64,000 nucleotides of DNA, from NCBI RefSeq assembly GCF_027923765.1, contig NZ_AP026709.1, positions 863,501 to 927,500 of the forward strand, read 5' to 3'. This DNA is from Pseudodesulfovibrio nedwellii. GTDB lineage: Bacteria > Desulfobacterota > Desulfovibrionia > Desulfovibrionales > Desulfovibrionaceae. Shown in pieces: positions 10,176 to 18,806 of the stretch. The first letter of the stretch is position 1. Each line of letters begins with the position of its first letter. The position numbers were made by a program, and so were the translations under genes. The notes below the pieces were generated by a model that did no database searches, had not been told where the DNA came from, and saw only the letters and a program-made list of their open reading frames with translations.

Positions 10176-11249
10176 ATGAGAATGAAGACATTCAAGGCCG
10201 CCAATTCGACAGCCGCATTCGCCAAGGTCAAAGCCGATCTAGGTAAAGACGCAGTTATCCTTTCCAATAAAACAATTACGGATAACGGATGTAAATGCTG
10301 CGAAATAGTAGCTGCTGTTGAACACTCCCCTGTGGCCCCCCCAAGACAGGTCACCAGAGATAGCGTGGTCGACGACGCCTTGCAGGACACTGTCGGTTGG
10401 CAGCGAGAATGGAGCCAAATTAAAGGCCAAATAATGGCCTTGATGAAGCCACAAATAGATTTGAGTCGCCTTTCTCCCAAGCAAAAAATGGCCATGGAAT
10501 ATCTTGAAAGAGAAGATGTCAACGAGAAGGTCCTAGCCCGTATTTACTGTAATCTTCGGGACGACCCTAGTCGTTCCATCATGACTGCTTTGGATCCATT
10601 GCTCAAAGCAACTCCCTTTGAACCAATGAACTGGGCCAACAAATTTCAGGCGTTCACAGGCCCTGGCGGCGCCGGAAAAACAACCAGCCTTGTTCGGTTG
10701 GCTCTCAAAATCAAAAAAGAAAAACCTAACACTCGTATATGCCTAGCAACCGCTGATGGCGGACGCGGTAAAGGACGGCTTGTCCTTAAACATTACGCTG
10801 AACTTAGCGGTCTCGCCTTCCGTGAAATCATCACTCGTGATGACTTCGCACTTTTGCAAAAGGAATCCGGACAGTTCGACATGATATTTGTCGACCTACC
10901 AGGTCTCCCGGGCAAGACAACACTTGAAGAATGGGTTCACCTCTACGGCATGCAAAACTGCCCCGATATGTCCATGCATCTTGTCTTAAATCCATATTAC
11001 AGCACCGCTCAATTTGAACGCTTTACCGAAAAATATAAAAGTGAACAACTTGCAAGCGTTATCTGGACGAAACTCGATGAAGCCTGTACATTCGGATCAA
11101 TATTGAACATGGCGTGCGCCAGCGGGCTGCCGGTTTCCGCTCTTTCATACGGTGCCGGCCTAAAAAACAGCATCAAAGCTGCTTCGGAAGAAATGGTATG
11201 GAGACTTTTATTCATGCGCACCATGCCCAACGGCGACATCCAACCTTAA
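10176..11249 (+). CDS. flhF: Divergent flagellar SRP-type GTPase FlhF
   Basis: FlhF is an SRP-family GTPase that sets flagellar position and number. The 357-residue protein has an N-terminal segment (MRMKTFKAANSTAAFAKVKA), a helical linker, and a C-terminal G domain. The P-loop GPGGAGKTT is at residues 162-170 and the G4 motif TKLD at 298-301. Two motifs are unusual: the family stretch DTYRxxAxEQL is replaced by ADGGRGKGRLVL (about 193-204), and the G3 motif is DLPG (240-243) instead of DTAG. Position between flhA and flhG supports the name, but GTPase activity may be altered. Confidence 0.88.
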   Translation: MRMKTFKAANSTAAFAKVKADLGKDAVILSNKTITDNGCKCCEIVAAVEHSPVAPPRQVTRDSVVDDALQDTVGWQREWSQIKGQIMALMKPQIDLSRLSPKQKMAMEYLEREDVNEKVLARIYCNLRDDPSRSIMTALDPLLKATPFEPMNWANKFQAFTGPGGAGKTTSLVRLALKIKKEKPNTRICLATADGGRGKGRLVLKHYAELSGLAFREIITRDDFALLQKESGQFDMIFVDLPGLPGKTTLEEWVHLYGMQNCPDMSMHLVLNPYYSTAQFERFTEKYKSEQLASVIWTKLDEACTFGSILNMACASGLPVSALSYGAGLKNSIKAASEEMVWRLLFMRTMPNGDIQP

Positions 11250-11267
11250 AGGAGTTATAGATACGCC

Positions 11268-12095
11268 ATGAGTACAAATTTACCTCTGGTTTTCTCAGTA
11301 ACCTCCGGCAAGGGCGGCGTTGGCAAAACCAACATGTCTGTTAATCTTGCCTATTCCCTCAGTGAGGCTGGCAAAAATGTTGTACTTCTTGATGCAGACC
11401 TCGGCCTGGCGAACGTGGATGTCATCCTCGGCCTCGCCCCCGAGCACAATCTATTTCATCTGTTTCATGAAGACATGAACCTCGACACAATCCTGTTTGA
11501 CACACCTTACGGATTCCGTATTCTTCCAGCATCTTCAGGTATTAGCGACATGGTCAGCCTCGACATGGGGCAAAAACTGGACTTGCTGGATGCTATGGAT
11601 ACGCTCGAAGATAACGTCGATTATCTCATTGTAGACACAGGTGCAGGCATCAACGACAATGTCCTATATTTCAATCTGGCCGTACAGGAACGTTTACTCG
11701 TCATCACGCCGGAACCGACTTCGCTGACAGATGCATACGCACTGATCAAGGTTCTCAAACTCCACCACGGTGTGGAGAGATTTCGCGTAGTGGTCAACAT
11801 GGTCCAGAACAAGAAAACAGCACACGAAGTTTACCTCAAACTTCTGGGGGCCTGCGACCACTTTCTTGACGGGATATCCCTAGATTTGGTCGGCTTCATC
11901 CCTTATGATCAAAATGTTCGCAATTCGGTCATCGCTCAAACACCGTTTTGCCATAAATTTCCAAAAACTCCGGCTAGTGTCGCCGTAAAACAAACGGCGC
12001 AGAAGATTAACGCTTGGAAAGTTACACCGAACACAGATGGCAATATTAAATTCTTCTGGAAAAAACTCCTCTTCCAAGAACGATCCGTGGCTTGA
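11268..12095 (+). CDS. flhG: MinD-like ATPase FlhG (flagellar number control)
   Basis: FlhG is a MinD/ParA-type ATPase that limits flagellar number and usually acts on FlhF. The 275-residue protein has the deviant Walker A SGKGGVGKT (residues 13-21), the switch region DADLGLANVDVILGL, and DTGAGIND as the DxxAG-like motif. The protein starts almost directly at the P-loop, so it lacks the N-terminal DQAxxLR helix that activates FlhF in Bacillus. AGGAG at 11251-11255 is 12 bases from the ATG, which is long. The 3' end overlaps the start of fliA. Confidence 0.93.
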   Translation: MSTNLPLVFSVTSGKGGVGKTNMSVNLAYSLSEAGKNVVLLDADLGLANVDVILGLAPEHNLFHLFHEDMNLDTILFDTPYGFRILPASSGISDMVSLDMGQKLDLLDAMDTLEDNVDYLIVDTGAGINDNVLYFNLAVQERLLVITPEPTSLTDAYALIKVLKLHHGVERFRVVVNMVQNKKTAHEVYLKLLGACDHFLDGISLDLVGFIPYDQNVRNSVIAQTPFCHKFPKTPASVAVKQTAQKINAWKVTPNTDGNIKFFWKKLLFQERSVA

Positions 12096-12822
12096 TCTGG
12101 AAAAGGGCGTCAAAGCTTGGGACGATTTTTCCCCGAGAGATCGGGAAAACATCGTTCGCTTTTACGCGCCCAAAATCCGAATTCTTGCCTTACGACTCAA
12201 AGCCAAGTTACCACAAAGCGTTGAACTCAACGAACTTATCAGCGCGGGCAGCCTCGGTCTCCTTGACGCTCTGGGAAAATTCAATCCCACACTTGGCATC
12301 AAATTCGACACCTATTCAGAGAATCGTATCAAAGGGGCCATGCTTGATGAACTCAGGAGAATGGACTGGTTTTCCAGAGGATTACGCCAGAAGGTAAAAG
12401 TACTGGAAGACGCAACACGCCAGATTGAACATGAAACAGGTGCTCCTGCCACCGCGGAACAACTGCAAAATCATACGGGCATGTCCGAAAAAGAGGTACG
12501 CCAAGGGCTTGAGGCTCTACATAATCAAGTATGCCTGAGCCTCGACTCTTTTCAAGAAAATCTCATGGGTCAAAAAAACATGACTGACGATGAGCCTTTC
12601 CAGTCTGCCGCATTTCAGGAGATTGTTGACAAAGTAGCCAATCTCATTGAAGAATTGACGCCGCGAGAAAAATTGGTCATATCTTTATATTATGGTGAGG
12701 AGTTGAACATGAAGGAGACCGCTGAGGTTATGGACATAACCGAAGGCCGAGTTTCTCAACTTCATTCCCAAGCATTGAAAAAATTAAGAAAAACGTTCCG
12801 AGCTCGCTATGAATGCGAGTAG
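12037..12822 (+). CDS. fliA: Flagellar sigma factor 28 FliA
   Basis: FliA is the sigma factor for late flagellar and chemotaxis genes. The 261-residue protein carries region 2 (ELISAGSLGLLDALGKFNP, FDTYSENRIKGAMLDELRRM), region 3, and region 4 with the helix-turn-helix NMKETAEVMDITEGRVSQLH. The only plausible start is the ATG at 12037, inside flhG, giving a 59-base overlap. Homology to sigma region 2 begins about 25 codons later, so the N-terminus is free to vary. Translation is probably coupled to flhG. No flgM anti-sigma gene is in the window. Confidence 0.94.
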   Translation: MAILNSSGKNSSSKNDPWLDLEKGVKAWDDFSPRDRENIVRFYAPKIRILALRLKAKLPQSVELNELISAGSLGLLDALGKFNPTLGIKFDTYSENRIKGAMLDELRRMDWFSRGLRQKVKVLEDATRQIEHETGAPATAEQLQNHTGMSEKEVRQGLEALHNQVCLSLDSFQENLMGQKNMTDDEPFQSAAFQEIVDKVANLIEELTPREKLVISLYYGEELNMKETAEVMDITEGRVSQLHSQALKKLRKTFRARYECE

Positions 12823-12844
12823 AACTCACGAAAGGAGCTATTGA

Positions 12845-13225
12845 ATGGGTTACGATACCAACATGCGCGTTCTTGTGGTCGATGACTTCTCCACCATGCG
12901 AAAAATCATTAAAAATATTTTGCGTCAAATCGGCTTTACCAACATGGTCGAAGCTGATGACGGTTCAACCGCATGGGAAGTCCTCAATAAAGACAACATC
13001 GACTTTATCGTTTCTGATTGGAATATGCCTACCATGTCCGGCATTGAACTGCTGCGCAAAGTTCGTGCAAGTGAAGAATACGCCGACATCCCCTTCCTGA
13101 TGGTTACAGCTGAAGCACAACAGGAAAACATCATCGAAGCAGTCCAAGCCAAAGTGTCCAATTATATCGTCAAGCCGTTCACCCCTGAAACCCTAGGCCA
13201 GAAGATCGACAAAATCTTCGCCTAA
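12845..13225 (+). CDS. cheY: Chemotaxis response regulator CheY
   Basis: This 126-residue single-domain receiver is the motor-binding regulator. All phosphorylation residues are present: Asp13 and Asp14 (VVDDFSTMRK), phosphoacceptor Asp58 (SDWNMPTMSG), Thr88 (MVTAE) and Lys110 (VKPF). The FSTMRK and WNMP stretches are typical of true CheY. An AAAGGAG ribosome-binding site precedes the ATG. It follows fliA by 22 bases, as in Desulfovibrio flagellar clusters. CheA and other chemotaxis genes are not in the window. Confidence 0.95.
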   Translation: MGYDTNMRVLVVDDFSTMRKIIKNILRQIGFTNMVEADDGSTAWEVLNKDNIDFIVSDWNMPTMSGIELLRKVRASEEYADIPFLMVTAEAQQENIIEAVQAKVSNYIVKPFTPETLGQKIDKIFA

Positions 13226-13256
13226 ACGTCCAGCAACAGCCGGTTAGGCGTATACA

Positions 13257-13976
13257 ATGGTCTTGCTTGTCCCTAATGATACCGAAGACGTAACCAATGT
13301 TACTTCGACGGACGATCTTTCTGAGCAGCCAAAAGCGCAGCTTGATGATAGCGAGGCAAGCAGGGCCACGCAAAAAGTTGACCTAGACCTCGACGACGCT
13401 CCTTTTTTAGAAGACGAAGAAGAGGAAGAAGAAATAACAACAGTAGAGGAGGAAACTCCTCTCCTTCAGGAAGATGATGGCGAGCCAAAACCAGGGCTTG
13501 CCGCCCTCTTCAAAAACAAACTATTTCTCATCAGTCTGGGCGTCATACTTGTTCTTGTTGTCGTCATCATTATCCTTCTCCTGCGTGAACCTGACGCACC
13601 TCCTCCCACTCCTCCAACTTCAATTGAAGAAATTCAAACAGAAGAAGAAATACCTGTCGCCGTTGAAACGCCACAGATTCTCATTCGACTTGATCCTTTC
13701 CTCATTGAACAAAAGGATCAAGAAGGAAACATCAGATTTCTTGAAATACGTGTGTTGGTTTCTACCGAAGACGAGGGACTCTCCATGCAATTCAAGCAGG
13801 AGACCTATACAGTCAGAAACGCTTTGTTCTATTATCTAAAGAATAAGGATTTACAATTTTTATCCGATAAGAAGAATAGTGACAAACTCAAAAGTGAACT
13901 GCTGGCAATCATCAACCAATACATGGGATTTGGTCAGTTCAAGACACTGATGTTCGAACAATATCTTGTGAGGTAA
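13257..13976 (+). CDS. fliL: Flagellar basal body protein FliL, with long acidic N-terminus
   Basis: FliL surrounds the stator and supports motor torque. The 239-residue protein has an acidic cytoplasmic N-terminus of about 85 residues with Glu/Asp runs, one membrane helix (about residues 92-112, LFLISLGVILVLVVVIIILL), and a periplasmic domain with the family pattern (RLDPFLIEQKD, FLEIRVLVSTED). The N-terminal extension is longer than in enteric FliL. No strong ribosome-binding site is seen before the ATG. The gene lies between cheY and two small membrane/flagellar genes of unknown role. Confidence 0.87.
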   Translation: MVLLVPNDTEDVTNVTSTDDLSEQPKAQLDDSEASRATQKVDLDLDDAPFLEDEEEEEEITTVEEETPLLQEDDGEPKPGLAALFKNKLFLISLGVILVLVVVIIILLLREPDAPPPTPPTSIEEIQTEEEIPVAVETPQILIRLDPFLIEQKDQEGNIRFLEIRVLVSTEDEGLSMQFKQETYTVRNALFYYLKNKDLQFLSDKKNSDKLKSELLAIINQYMGFGQFKTLMFEQYLVR

Positions 13977-13979
13977 GCC

Positions 13980-14309
13980 ATGAGCCCGACTCCGCTGGAT
14001 CTACCGATTCTGATATCGCAATTGCCGTATGTGCAGAAAATCGCCCATGCGGAAAAAGCAAAACCTGAAATCCAACAGCTATTGTTCGGTCCACTCATCC
14101 GTGAACAGATGAAACGACAGGAAGGACTTGTTCAACAAGTCGAAAAAAAGACACAGACAGATCCAATCGACAGAGATGGCCGCAACAATGAGCAGCAACA
14201 AGCGGCATCTGAACGCAAAAAGAAAGACAAGGACGAAGAAGATTCACCGGAAAATGGATCCTCTAATGCTTCTCCTTGGGCGGGAAACATTGTCAACGTA
14301 AAGATTTAA
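13980..14309 (+). CDS. Hypothetical protein in flagellar operon
   Basis: I do not recognise this 109-residue protein. It starts 3 bases after fliL, with a GAGG ribosome-binding site inside the fliL end. The first third is hydrophobic-amphipathic (LDLPILISQLPYVQKIAHAE), the middle is Gln/Lys-rich and helical, and the last 45 residues are charged and probably disordered before a short conserved-looking tail (SPWAGNIVNVKI). There is no signal peptide or membrane helix. Location suggests a flagellar or motor accessory role, which is inference only. Confidence 0.65.
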   Translation: MSPTPLDLPILISQLPYVQKIAHAEKAKPEIQQLLFGPLIREQMKRQEGLVQQVEKKTQTDPIDRDGRNNEQQQAASERKKKDKDEEDSPENGSSNASPWAGNIVNVKI

Positions 14310-14356
14310 CACTATATTCCCCACCTCAAAATAATTTCTCACAGAGGAATACCTCC

Positions 14357-14764
14357 ATGTCCGATCTGCTCATTATCCTGTTTTCCTTCAGCGAAGTCGT
14401 TCTGCTTGTCATCGTCATTCTGTTCTTTTTACGGCTGAAAAAATCAGAAACACTATTATCAGGTCTTCAGGCTAACCAACAAGAATTTATCAAACGACTT
14501 CAATTCAATACTCAATTAGAAAACGAACTCGTTTCAACCTTTGAGCAACGCCAACAGGAATTGGTTGCCCTCAACACAGAGCTTGAAAAAAAAGCCGCAT
14601 CCCTCCAAAAACTGGTCGATCTCGCCAATGAATACTGCAAATCACCCCAGTTTATGCGAGAAATAATCATCCAAGGGAACAGGACTGGCAAATCACCTGT
14701 TCAACTCGCTAAATCGACAGGCTTAAGCCTGGAAGAAATCGAACTTATCATTGACCAATCCTAG
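14357..14764 (+). CDS. Membrane-anchored coiled-coil protein with C-terminal HTH-like segment
   Basis: This 135-residue protein has one N-terminal membrane helix (about residues 4-24, LIILFSFSEVVLLVIVILFF), a coiled coil (about 30-95), and a short C-terminal helical motif, GKSPVQLAKSTGLSLEEIEL, resembling a DUF6115-type or helix-turn-helix tail. I chose the ATG at 14357 because an AGAGGAA ribosome-binding site lies just upstream; an earlier in-frame ATG (14276) would overlap the previous gene and adds a non-conserved leader. It sits within the flagellar operon. Its function is unknown. Confidence 0.7.
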   Translation: MSDLLIILFSFSEVVLLVIVILFFLRLKKSETLLSGLQANQQEFIKRLQFNTQLENELVSTFEQRQQELVALNTELEKKAASLQKLVDLANEYCKSPQFMREIIIQGNRTGKSPVQLAKSTGLSLEEIELIIDQS

Positions 14765-14781
14765 CGGATGAAGAGCAATCA

Positions 14782-15609
14782 ATGCGTATTAAGGGATATG
14801 GCAATGGAACAGGAGGCTTCAACGGAGGCGGTAGTCGATCTGATTCATTTTGCAACAAGCACCGCCTCGGCGAAAAAATTCGTGGAAAACTGATCAAAAA
14901 CATCCCAGAAAACATGGCATGGGTTGATTTCAACGGCGACCGTTTGTTGGCTCAGTTGGCAACCCCACACCCGGAAGGAAGTCTCCTTCTTTTTATCATC
15001 AAACAACTTCGCCCTCAGATCATCCTAAAAGAACTGACGGCCAGTCACACTGGTGGAACAAATGCTTTAAATCTAGCAAGTACTTTTGATACGACTCGCA
15101 CGCTTTTCGAAAATCATTTTTCAGCAGCAATAAAGACTCATCGTCTGACTAAAATATCCTTTTCTTGCACTGATTTCATAAAATTTCTTGCTACAGACGC
15201 CCAATTATTTGCTTGTTACATGGATGCTGCTCATTGCGCTCGTTCCATCTCTAACTCCTTGATAAAGACAAAACGTGGTTTAATTGCATACCAACCTTGG
15301 CTAGCTCCAGAAAGCCACCGTCAAGCTACTCTTGTTAAAGTAACGGACAAACGAGCTAACATGACAGAATCTATAGTGGAATTCGATCACCCCAATATGG
15401 GACTCGTTCGCATAGAATTCCTCTACAAAGTAAAAACAGTAGCATACAAACTCAAAATGCAACGTCCTCAACACAGCCCCGCACTCATACATTTTTTATC
15501 CACTAAAAAGTATCGTGGGACCAACTTGAATCTTCAAAATTTAGGAATATCCAAACTCCCGCAAAGTGGACACGGGGGAATCATCGCGGAACTATTGTTT
15601 CGCGCATGA
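14782..15609 (+). CDS. Hypothetical flagellar-operon protein, FliK-like by pattern
   Basis: This 275-residue protein is not firmly recognised. The first 40 residues are Gly-rich, then a segment (RGKLIKNIPENMAWVDFNGD) resembles the small beta domain at the front of hook-length proteins. Near residues 195-225, ESIVEFDHPNMGLVRIEFLY resembles the FliK C-terminal pattern (hydrophobic-x-Pro-x-x-hG-x-hxh). It is much shorter than normal FliK. Codons are richer in A/T than in the upstream flagellar genes. As the last gene of the operon before a terminator it may be a hook-length-like or assembly protein; this is inference. Confidence 0.5.
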   Translation: MRIKGYGNGTGGFNGGGSRSDSFCNKHRLGEKIRGKLIKNIPENMAWVDFNGDRLLAQLATPHPEGSLLLFIIKQLRPQIILKELTASHTGGTNALNLASTFDTTRTLFENHFSAAIKTHRLTKISFSCTDFIKFLATDAQLFACYMDAAHCARSISNSLIKTKRGLIAYQPWLAPESHRQATLVKVTDKRANMTESIVEFDHPNMGLVRIEFLYKVKTVAYKLKMQRPQHSPALIHFLSTKKYRGTNLNLQNLGISKLPQSGHGGIIAELLFRA

Positions 15610-15701
15610 AGGATATTTCGAGTTATTCAAAAAAAGTACTTCCCAAGAAATGCATTGCACTCGATGACAAAAAATCTTTTGAACTTATTCTTTTTGCAAT
15701 C

Positions 15702-15735
15702 AAAAAGCCCCGGAGCAAATACTCCGGGGCTTTTT
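15702..15735. terminator. Strong bidirectional terminator between flagellar operon and lpxC
   Basis: A perfect 14-bp inverted repeat, AAAAAGCCCCGGAG (15702-15715) and CTCCGGGGCTTTTT (15722-15735), has a 6-base loop. The T run on either strand makes it work both for the plus-strand flagellar operon and for the minus-strand lpxC, which ends at 15757. Confidence 0.92.
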
Positions 15736-15756
15736 GATTTTCTTTAAAATCAAAGT

Positions 15757-16677
15757 CTAGGCAACGGCTGTAGCTGGCTCCAAGATTTCGCCACCAAGCA
15801 CTTCCTCGGCAACCCGAGGCTGAGTCAAAACCTTCTCTTCCAGATACAGTTCCCTGTTTTCGTCCAAGTGACGCAGGAAAGAATTGTTCAAAGCGTGACC
15901 AGAAGCGAACACTTCAAAATGGCCGCGAATTGGTGCACCAAAAATAGCCATGTCACCAACAAAATCCAGCACCTTATGACGAACGAATTCATCTTTGAAA
16001 CGAAGCCCTTCCGCATTCAGAATGCCATATTCATCAAGCACCACGGCGTTGTCGAGTGAGCCCCCAAGGGCCAAACCATTTGCGTGCAGATAATCGACCT
16101 CTTTCAAGAAACCAAAAGTGCGAGCCTTGGCAACTTCCTTAGCGAAAGTATCGGGAGTAATTTCAAGTTCCATCTGTTGACGGCCGATAAGCGGATGAGC
16201 GAAATCGATAATGTAGTCGATACGAAAACCATCATGAGGACGAGCCTTGATGTATTTACCATCCTGCTCAAACTCGATATTTTTCTTGATCGCCATGACC
16301 TTACGGGCCTTGCTCAATGTGCGAACGCCCGCCTGCTTAAGTAAATAGACAAAAGAAGCCGCGCTGCCATCCATGATAGGCAATTCGCGGCCAGAAACTT
16401 CAATTTGAATATTGTCGATACCCATACCATTAATTGCGGCCATGAGATGCTCGACAGTAGCCACGGTTTCGCGACCATCACCCAGCACGGTCGCCAGACT
16501 GGTCTCAACAACCAAAGACGGCGCGGGGGTCAGGAATGTAGACCCGGAACCGTTGCGTAGCGCAAAAAGAATTCCAGTATCCTCGGCGGCAGGACGCAAC
16601 ACCAACTCCACCTGCTTACCGCTGTGAAGTCCGATGCCCGTACAACGGACCGATTTATGTATAGTAGTCTGAGACAT
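15757..16677 (-). CDS. lpxC: UDP-3-O-acyl-N-acetylglucosamine deacetylase LpxC
   Basis: LpxC is the zinc deacetylase that commits UDP-acyl-GlcNAc to lipid A synthesis, which shows the cell makes lipopolysaccharide. With the ATG at 16677 the protein is 306 residues, the normal length; a GGAGGA ribosome-binding site supports this start over an open frame 22 codons longer. Zinc ligands are His77 (TVEHLMAA) and the His/Asp of RHKVLDFVGD; the late catalytic His lies in IRGHFEVFASGH. It follows prmC on the same strand after an AT-rich gap and ends at the shared terminator. Confidence 0.97.
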   Translation of the reverse strand: MSQTTIHKSVRCTGIGLHSGKQVELVLRPAAEDTGILFALRNGSGSTFLTPAPSLVVETSLATVLGDGRETVATVEHLMAAINGMGIDNIQIEVSGRELPIMDGSAASFVYLLKQAGVRTLSKARKVMAIKKNIEFEQDGKYIKARPHDGFRIDYIIDFAHPLIGRQQMELEITPDTFAKEVAKARTFGFLKEVDYLHANGLALGGSLDNAVVLDEYGILNAEGLRFKDEFVRHKVLDFVGDMAIFGAPIRGHFEVFASGHALNNSFLRHLDENRELYLEEKVLTQPRVAEEVLGGEILEPATAVA

Positions 16678-16743
16678 TATTCCTCCGGTGATTAACCTAC
16701 AATCAAAGAAAGCAAGAATGATGCCACCGGCAAACAGGTACAT

Positions 16744-16859
16744 AAATACATAAAATAATTGTATTTATTAAAAATACAGCTTTTTAACCGAGTGTTGCTT
16801 TATCGCAACTATTTGTATTTTTACAACAACGATTTTTAATTATTGTTGCATTTCTACGA
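16744..16859 (-). promoter_or_regulatory. AT-rich spacer upstream of lpxC with short inverted repeats
   Basis: This gap between prmC and lpxC is very A/T-rich and holds several short inverted repeats: TGTATTT/AAATACA (16760-16766 and 16772-16778), GTTGC/GCAAC (16794-16798 and 16805-16809), and CAACAA/TTGTTG further on. It is a likely lpxC promoter or regulatory region, but no clean promoter hexamers can be fixed by eye. Confidence 0.4.
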
Positions 16860-17744
16860 TTATAACTTTTGAGCAGTGACAATACGATCATGGCCAGCCA
16901 GGTCCTTGAGCACTCTAACCCGTCCGAATTGCGGAAAGAGATCGAGCATTATTTTTTTTACGCTCTCTCCCTGCCCGCAACCAATCTCCATAAAAAAAAG
17001 ACCACCGGATTTCAGTGCGACAAGCATTCCGGGAAGCATTTTTCTGACATGGTCGAGACCGTCAATCCCGCTGACTAGAGCCATGGTTGGCTCAAACTCG
17101 GTGACCTCATGGCTCGCCTCATCAAATTCAGCCTGCGTAACATAAGGAGGATTGGATACGATAAGATCGAAAACATCTTCACCAAGGATATCCTGCGTAA
17201 AATCGGCCTGACAAAAACGGATACGTTTTTCAACGCCATGTTGAATGGCATTGCCCTCAGCAACAGCCAATGCTGCAGAACTGAGATCTATAGCCACGCA
17301 TTCTGCTTTTGGAAAAAGAGAGGCAATCGTTACGGCAAGTATTCCAGAACCAGTTCCGAGATCGACATAAGAAAAACACGTGTCTTTCGGATAAAGAGAT
17401 TCCACTTCTTCAACTATATGCTCAGTTTCTGGTCTCGGTATCAAAACATCCGATGTGACGTGAAAATCTAAACCGTAAAATTCTTTTTCACCCAAAATAT
17501 AAGCGACAGGTTCACCTGCTACTCGTCTTTCGACAAGCGCATAAATCTCCACCAATTCCTCACCAGTCACTTCTCGCTCTCGATCAATGACCAACGAAAG
17601 GCGTGAACAACCAAGAACATACCCGACAAGCACCTCGGCGCTCAGGCGCGGCGAATCGACCCCGCTCAAACGGGTTTCGCACTCTTTAAGAATATGCTGA
17701 ATTGCGGGAGACACCACTGGTTCCCCGTACCAACGATTAATCAC
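16860..17744 (-). CDS. prmC: Release factor glutamine methyltransferase PrmC
   Basis: PrmC N5-methylates the glutamine of the GGQ motif in release factors RF1 and RF2. The 294-residue protein has the SAM motif [12 protein letters not shown] and the catalytic motif NPPY (in IVSNPPYV). A four-helix N-terminal domain precedes the methyltransferase domain. The start is a GTG (MINRWYGEP) that overlaps the prfA stop by 8 bases, which couples it to its substrate gene. The pairing of prfA and prmC is conserved widely in bacteria. Confidence 0.95.
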   Translation of the reverse strand: MINRWYGEPVVSPAIQHILKECETRLSGVDSPRLSAEVLVGYVLGCSRLSLVIDREREVTGEELVEIYALVERRVAGEPVAYILGEKEFYGLDFHVTSDVLIPRPETEHIVEEVESLYPKDTCFSYVDLGTGSGILAVTIASLFPKAECVAIDLSSAALAVAEGNAIQHGVEKRIRFCQADFTQDILGEDVFDLIVSNPPYVTQAEFDEASHEVTEFEPTMALVSGIDGLDHVRKMLPGMLVALKSGGLFFMEIGCGQGESVKKIMLDLFPQFGRVRVLKDLAGHDRIVTAQKL

Positions 17745-18804
17745 CTTGACGCTTCATTGCCTCAGCCTGATAATGGCTGATCAAGGCCTCGGTCAACTCC
17801 AGGAGTTCACCTTCCATGATTTGCGGCAACTTGTGTAACGTCAAGTTGATACGATGATCCGATACACGTCCCTGAGGATAATTGTACGTACGGATACGTT
17901 CGGAACGGTCTCCGGAACCAACCTGGCTACGGCGAGTTGCATCTTCTTCGGCTTTGGCCTTTTCCTGTTCCAACTGCAAAAGTCTGGAGCGCAGAACTTT
18001 CATGGCCTTGGCCTTGTTCTTGTGTTGAGACTTTTCATCCTGACAGATAACCACCAACCCAGTCGGTACATGGGTAATACGAATTGCCGAGTCAGTCGTA
18101 TTAACGGACTGACCACCGGGACCAGATGCACGGAATACGTCGACACGCAAGTCCTCATTACGTATATTCACATCAACCTCCTCGGCCTCAGCCATAATGG
18201 CCACGGTCACTGCGGAAGTGTGAATACGTCCCTGAGACTCAGTTGCCGGCACACGCTGTACGCGATGGGTTCCAGACTCATACTTAAGCTTGCTGTAGAC
18301 CTTGTCTCCAGAAATGGAAGCAATGACTTCCTTCAGCCCACCGGAACCTGTAGAGTTGGAGCTCATCTCCTCAACCTTCCACTTATTGGCCTCAGCGTAG
18401 CGGGAGTACATACGGTAAAGATTGGCGGCAAAAAGCGCGGCTTCATCGCCACCGGTACCTGCCCGAATTTCAAGGATAATATTTTTCTCATCCATGGGAT
18501 CCTTGGGCAAAAGAAGCACCTTGAGTTGTGCTTCGAGCTTAGACAATTCCCCTTCAATTCCAGAAATTTCGGCCTTGGCCATCTCCTGAATTTCTGAATC
18601 TGAATCGTGCAAAAGCTCTTGATTATCTTTCAATTCCTGAGAAAATTCTTTGTACTTACGAAACACTATGACCATATCACCAAGGTCAGCGTGTGCTTTG
18701 GAAACCTTCTTATACCGTTCTTGGTCATTGAAGATATCAGGTTGGGCAAGCTCCTGCTCCAATTCTTCGTATTTAACTTCAATCTCTTCAAGCTTGCCAA
18801 ACAT
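17737..18804 (-). CDS. prfA: Peptide chain release factor 1
   Basis: RF1 recognises UAA and UAG stop codons and triggers peptide release. The 355-residue protein contains the codon-recognition motif PAT (residues 186-188) and the catalytic GGQ at 230-232 ([10 protein letters not shown]). The ATG at 18804 (MFGKLEE) is preferred over an upstream in-frame GTG because GAGGAG lies 8 bases before it and the family N-terminus matches. Its start region overlaps the end of the DUF1385 gene, and its end overlaps prmC. Confidence 0.97.
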   Translation of the reverse strand: MFGKLEEIEVKYEELEQELAQPDIFNDQERYKKVSKAHADLGDMVIVFRKYKEFSQELKDNQELLHDSDSEIQEMAKAEISGIEGELSKLEAQLKVLLLPKDPMDEKNIILEIRAGTGGDEAALFAANLYRMYSRYAEANKWKVEEMSSNSTGSGGLKEVIASISGDKVYSKLKYESGTHRVQRVPATESQGRIHTSAVTVAIMAEAEEVDVNIRNEDLRVDVFRASGPGGQSVNTTDSAIRITHVPTGLVVICQDEKSQHKNKAKAMKVLRSRLLQLEQEKAKAEEDATRRSQVGSGDRSERIRTYNYPQGRVSDHRINLTLHKLPQIMEGELLELTEALISHYQAEAMKRQGD

Positions 18805-18806
18805 AA

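Noticed and set aside
17854-18597. Open frame of 247 codons antisense to prfA
   Set aside because: It is fully inside a well-supported gene on the other strand and has no homology pattern.
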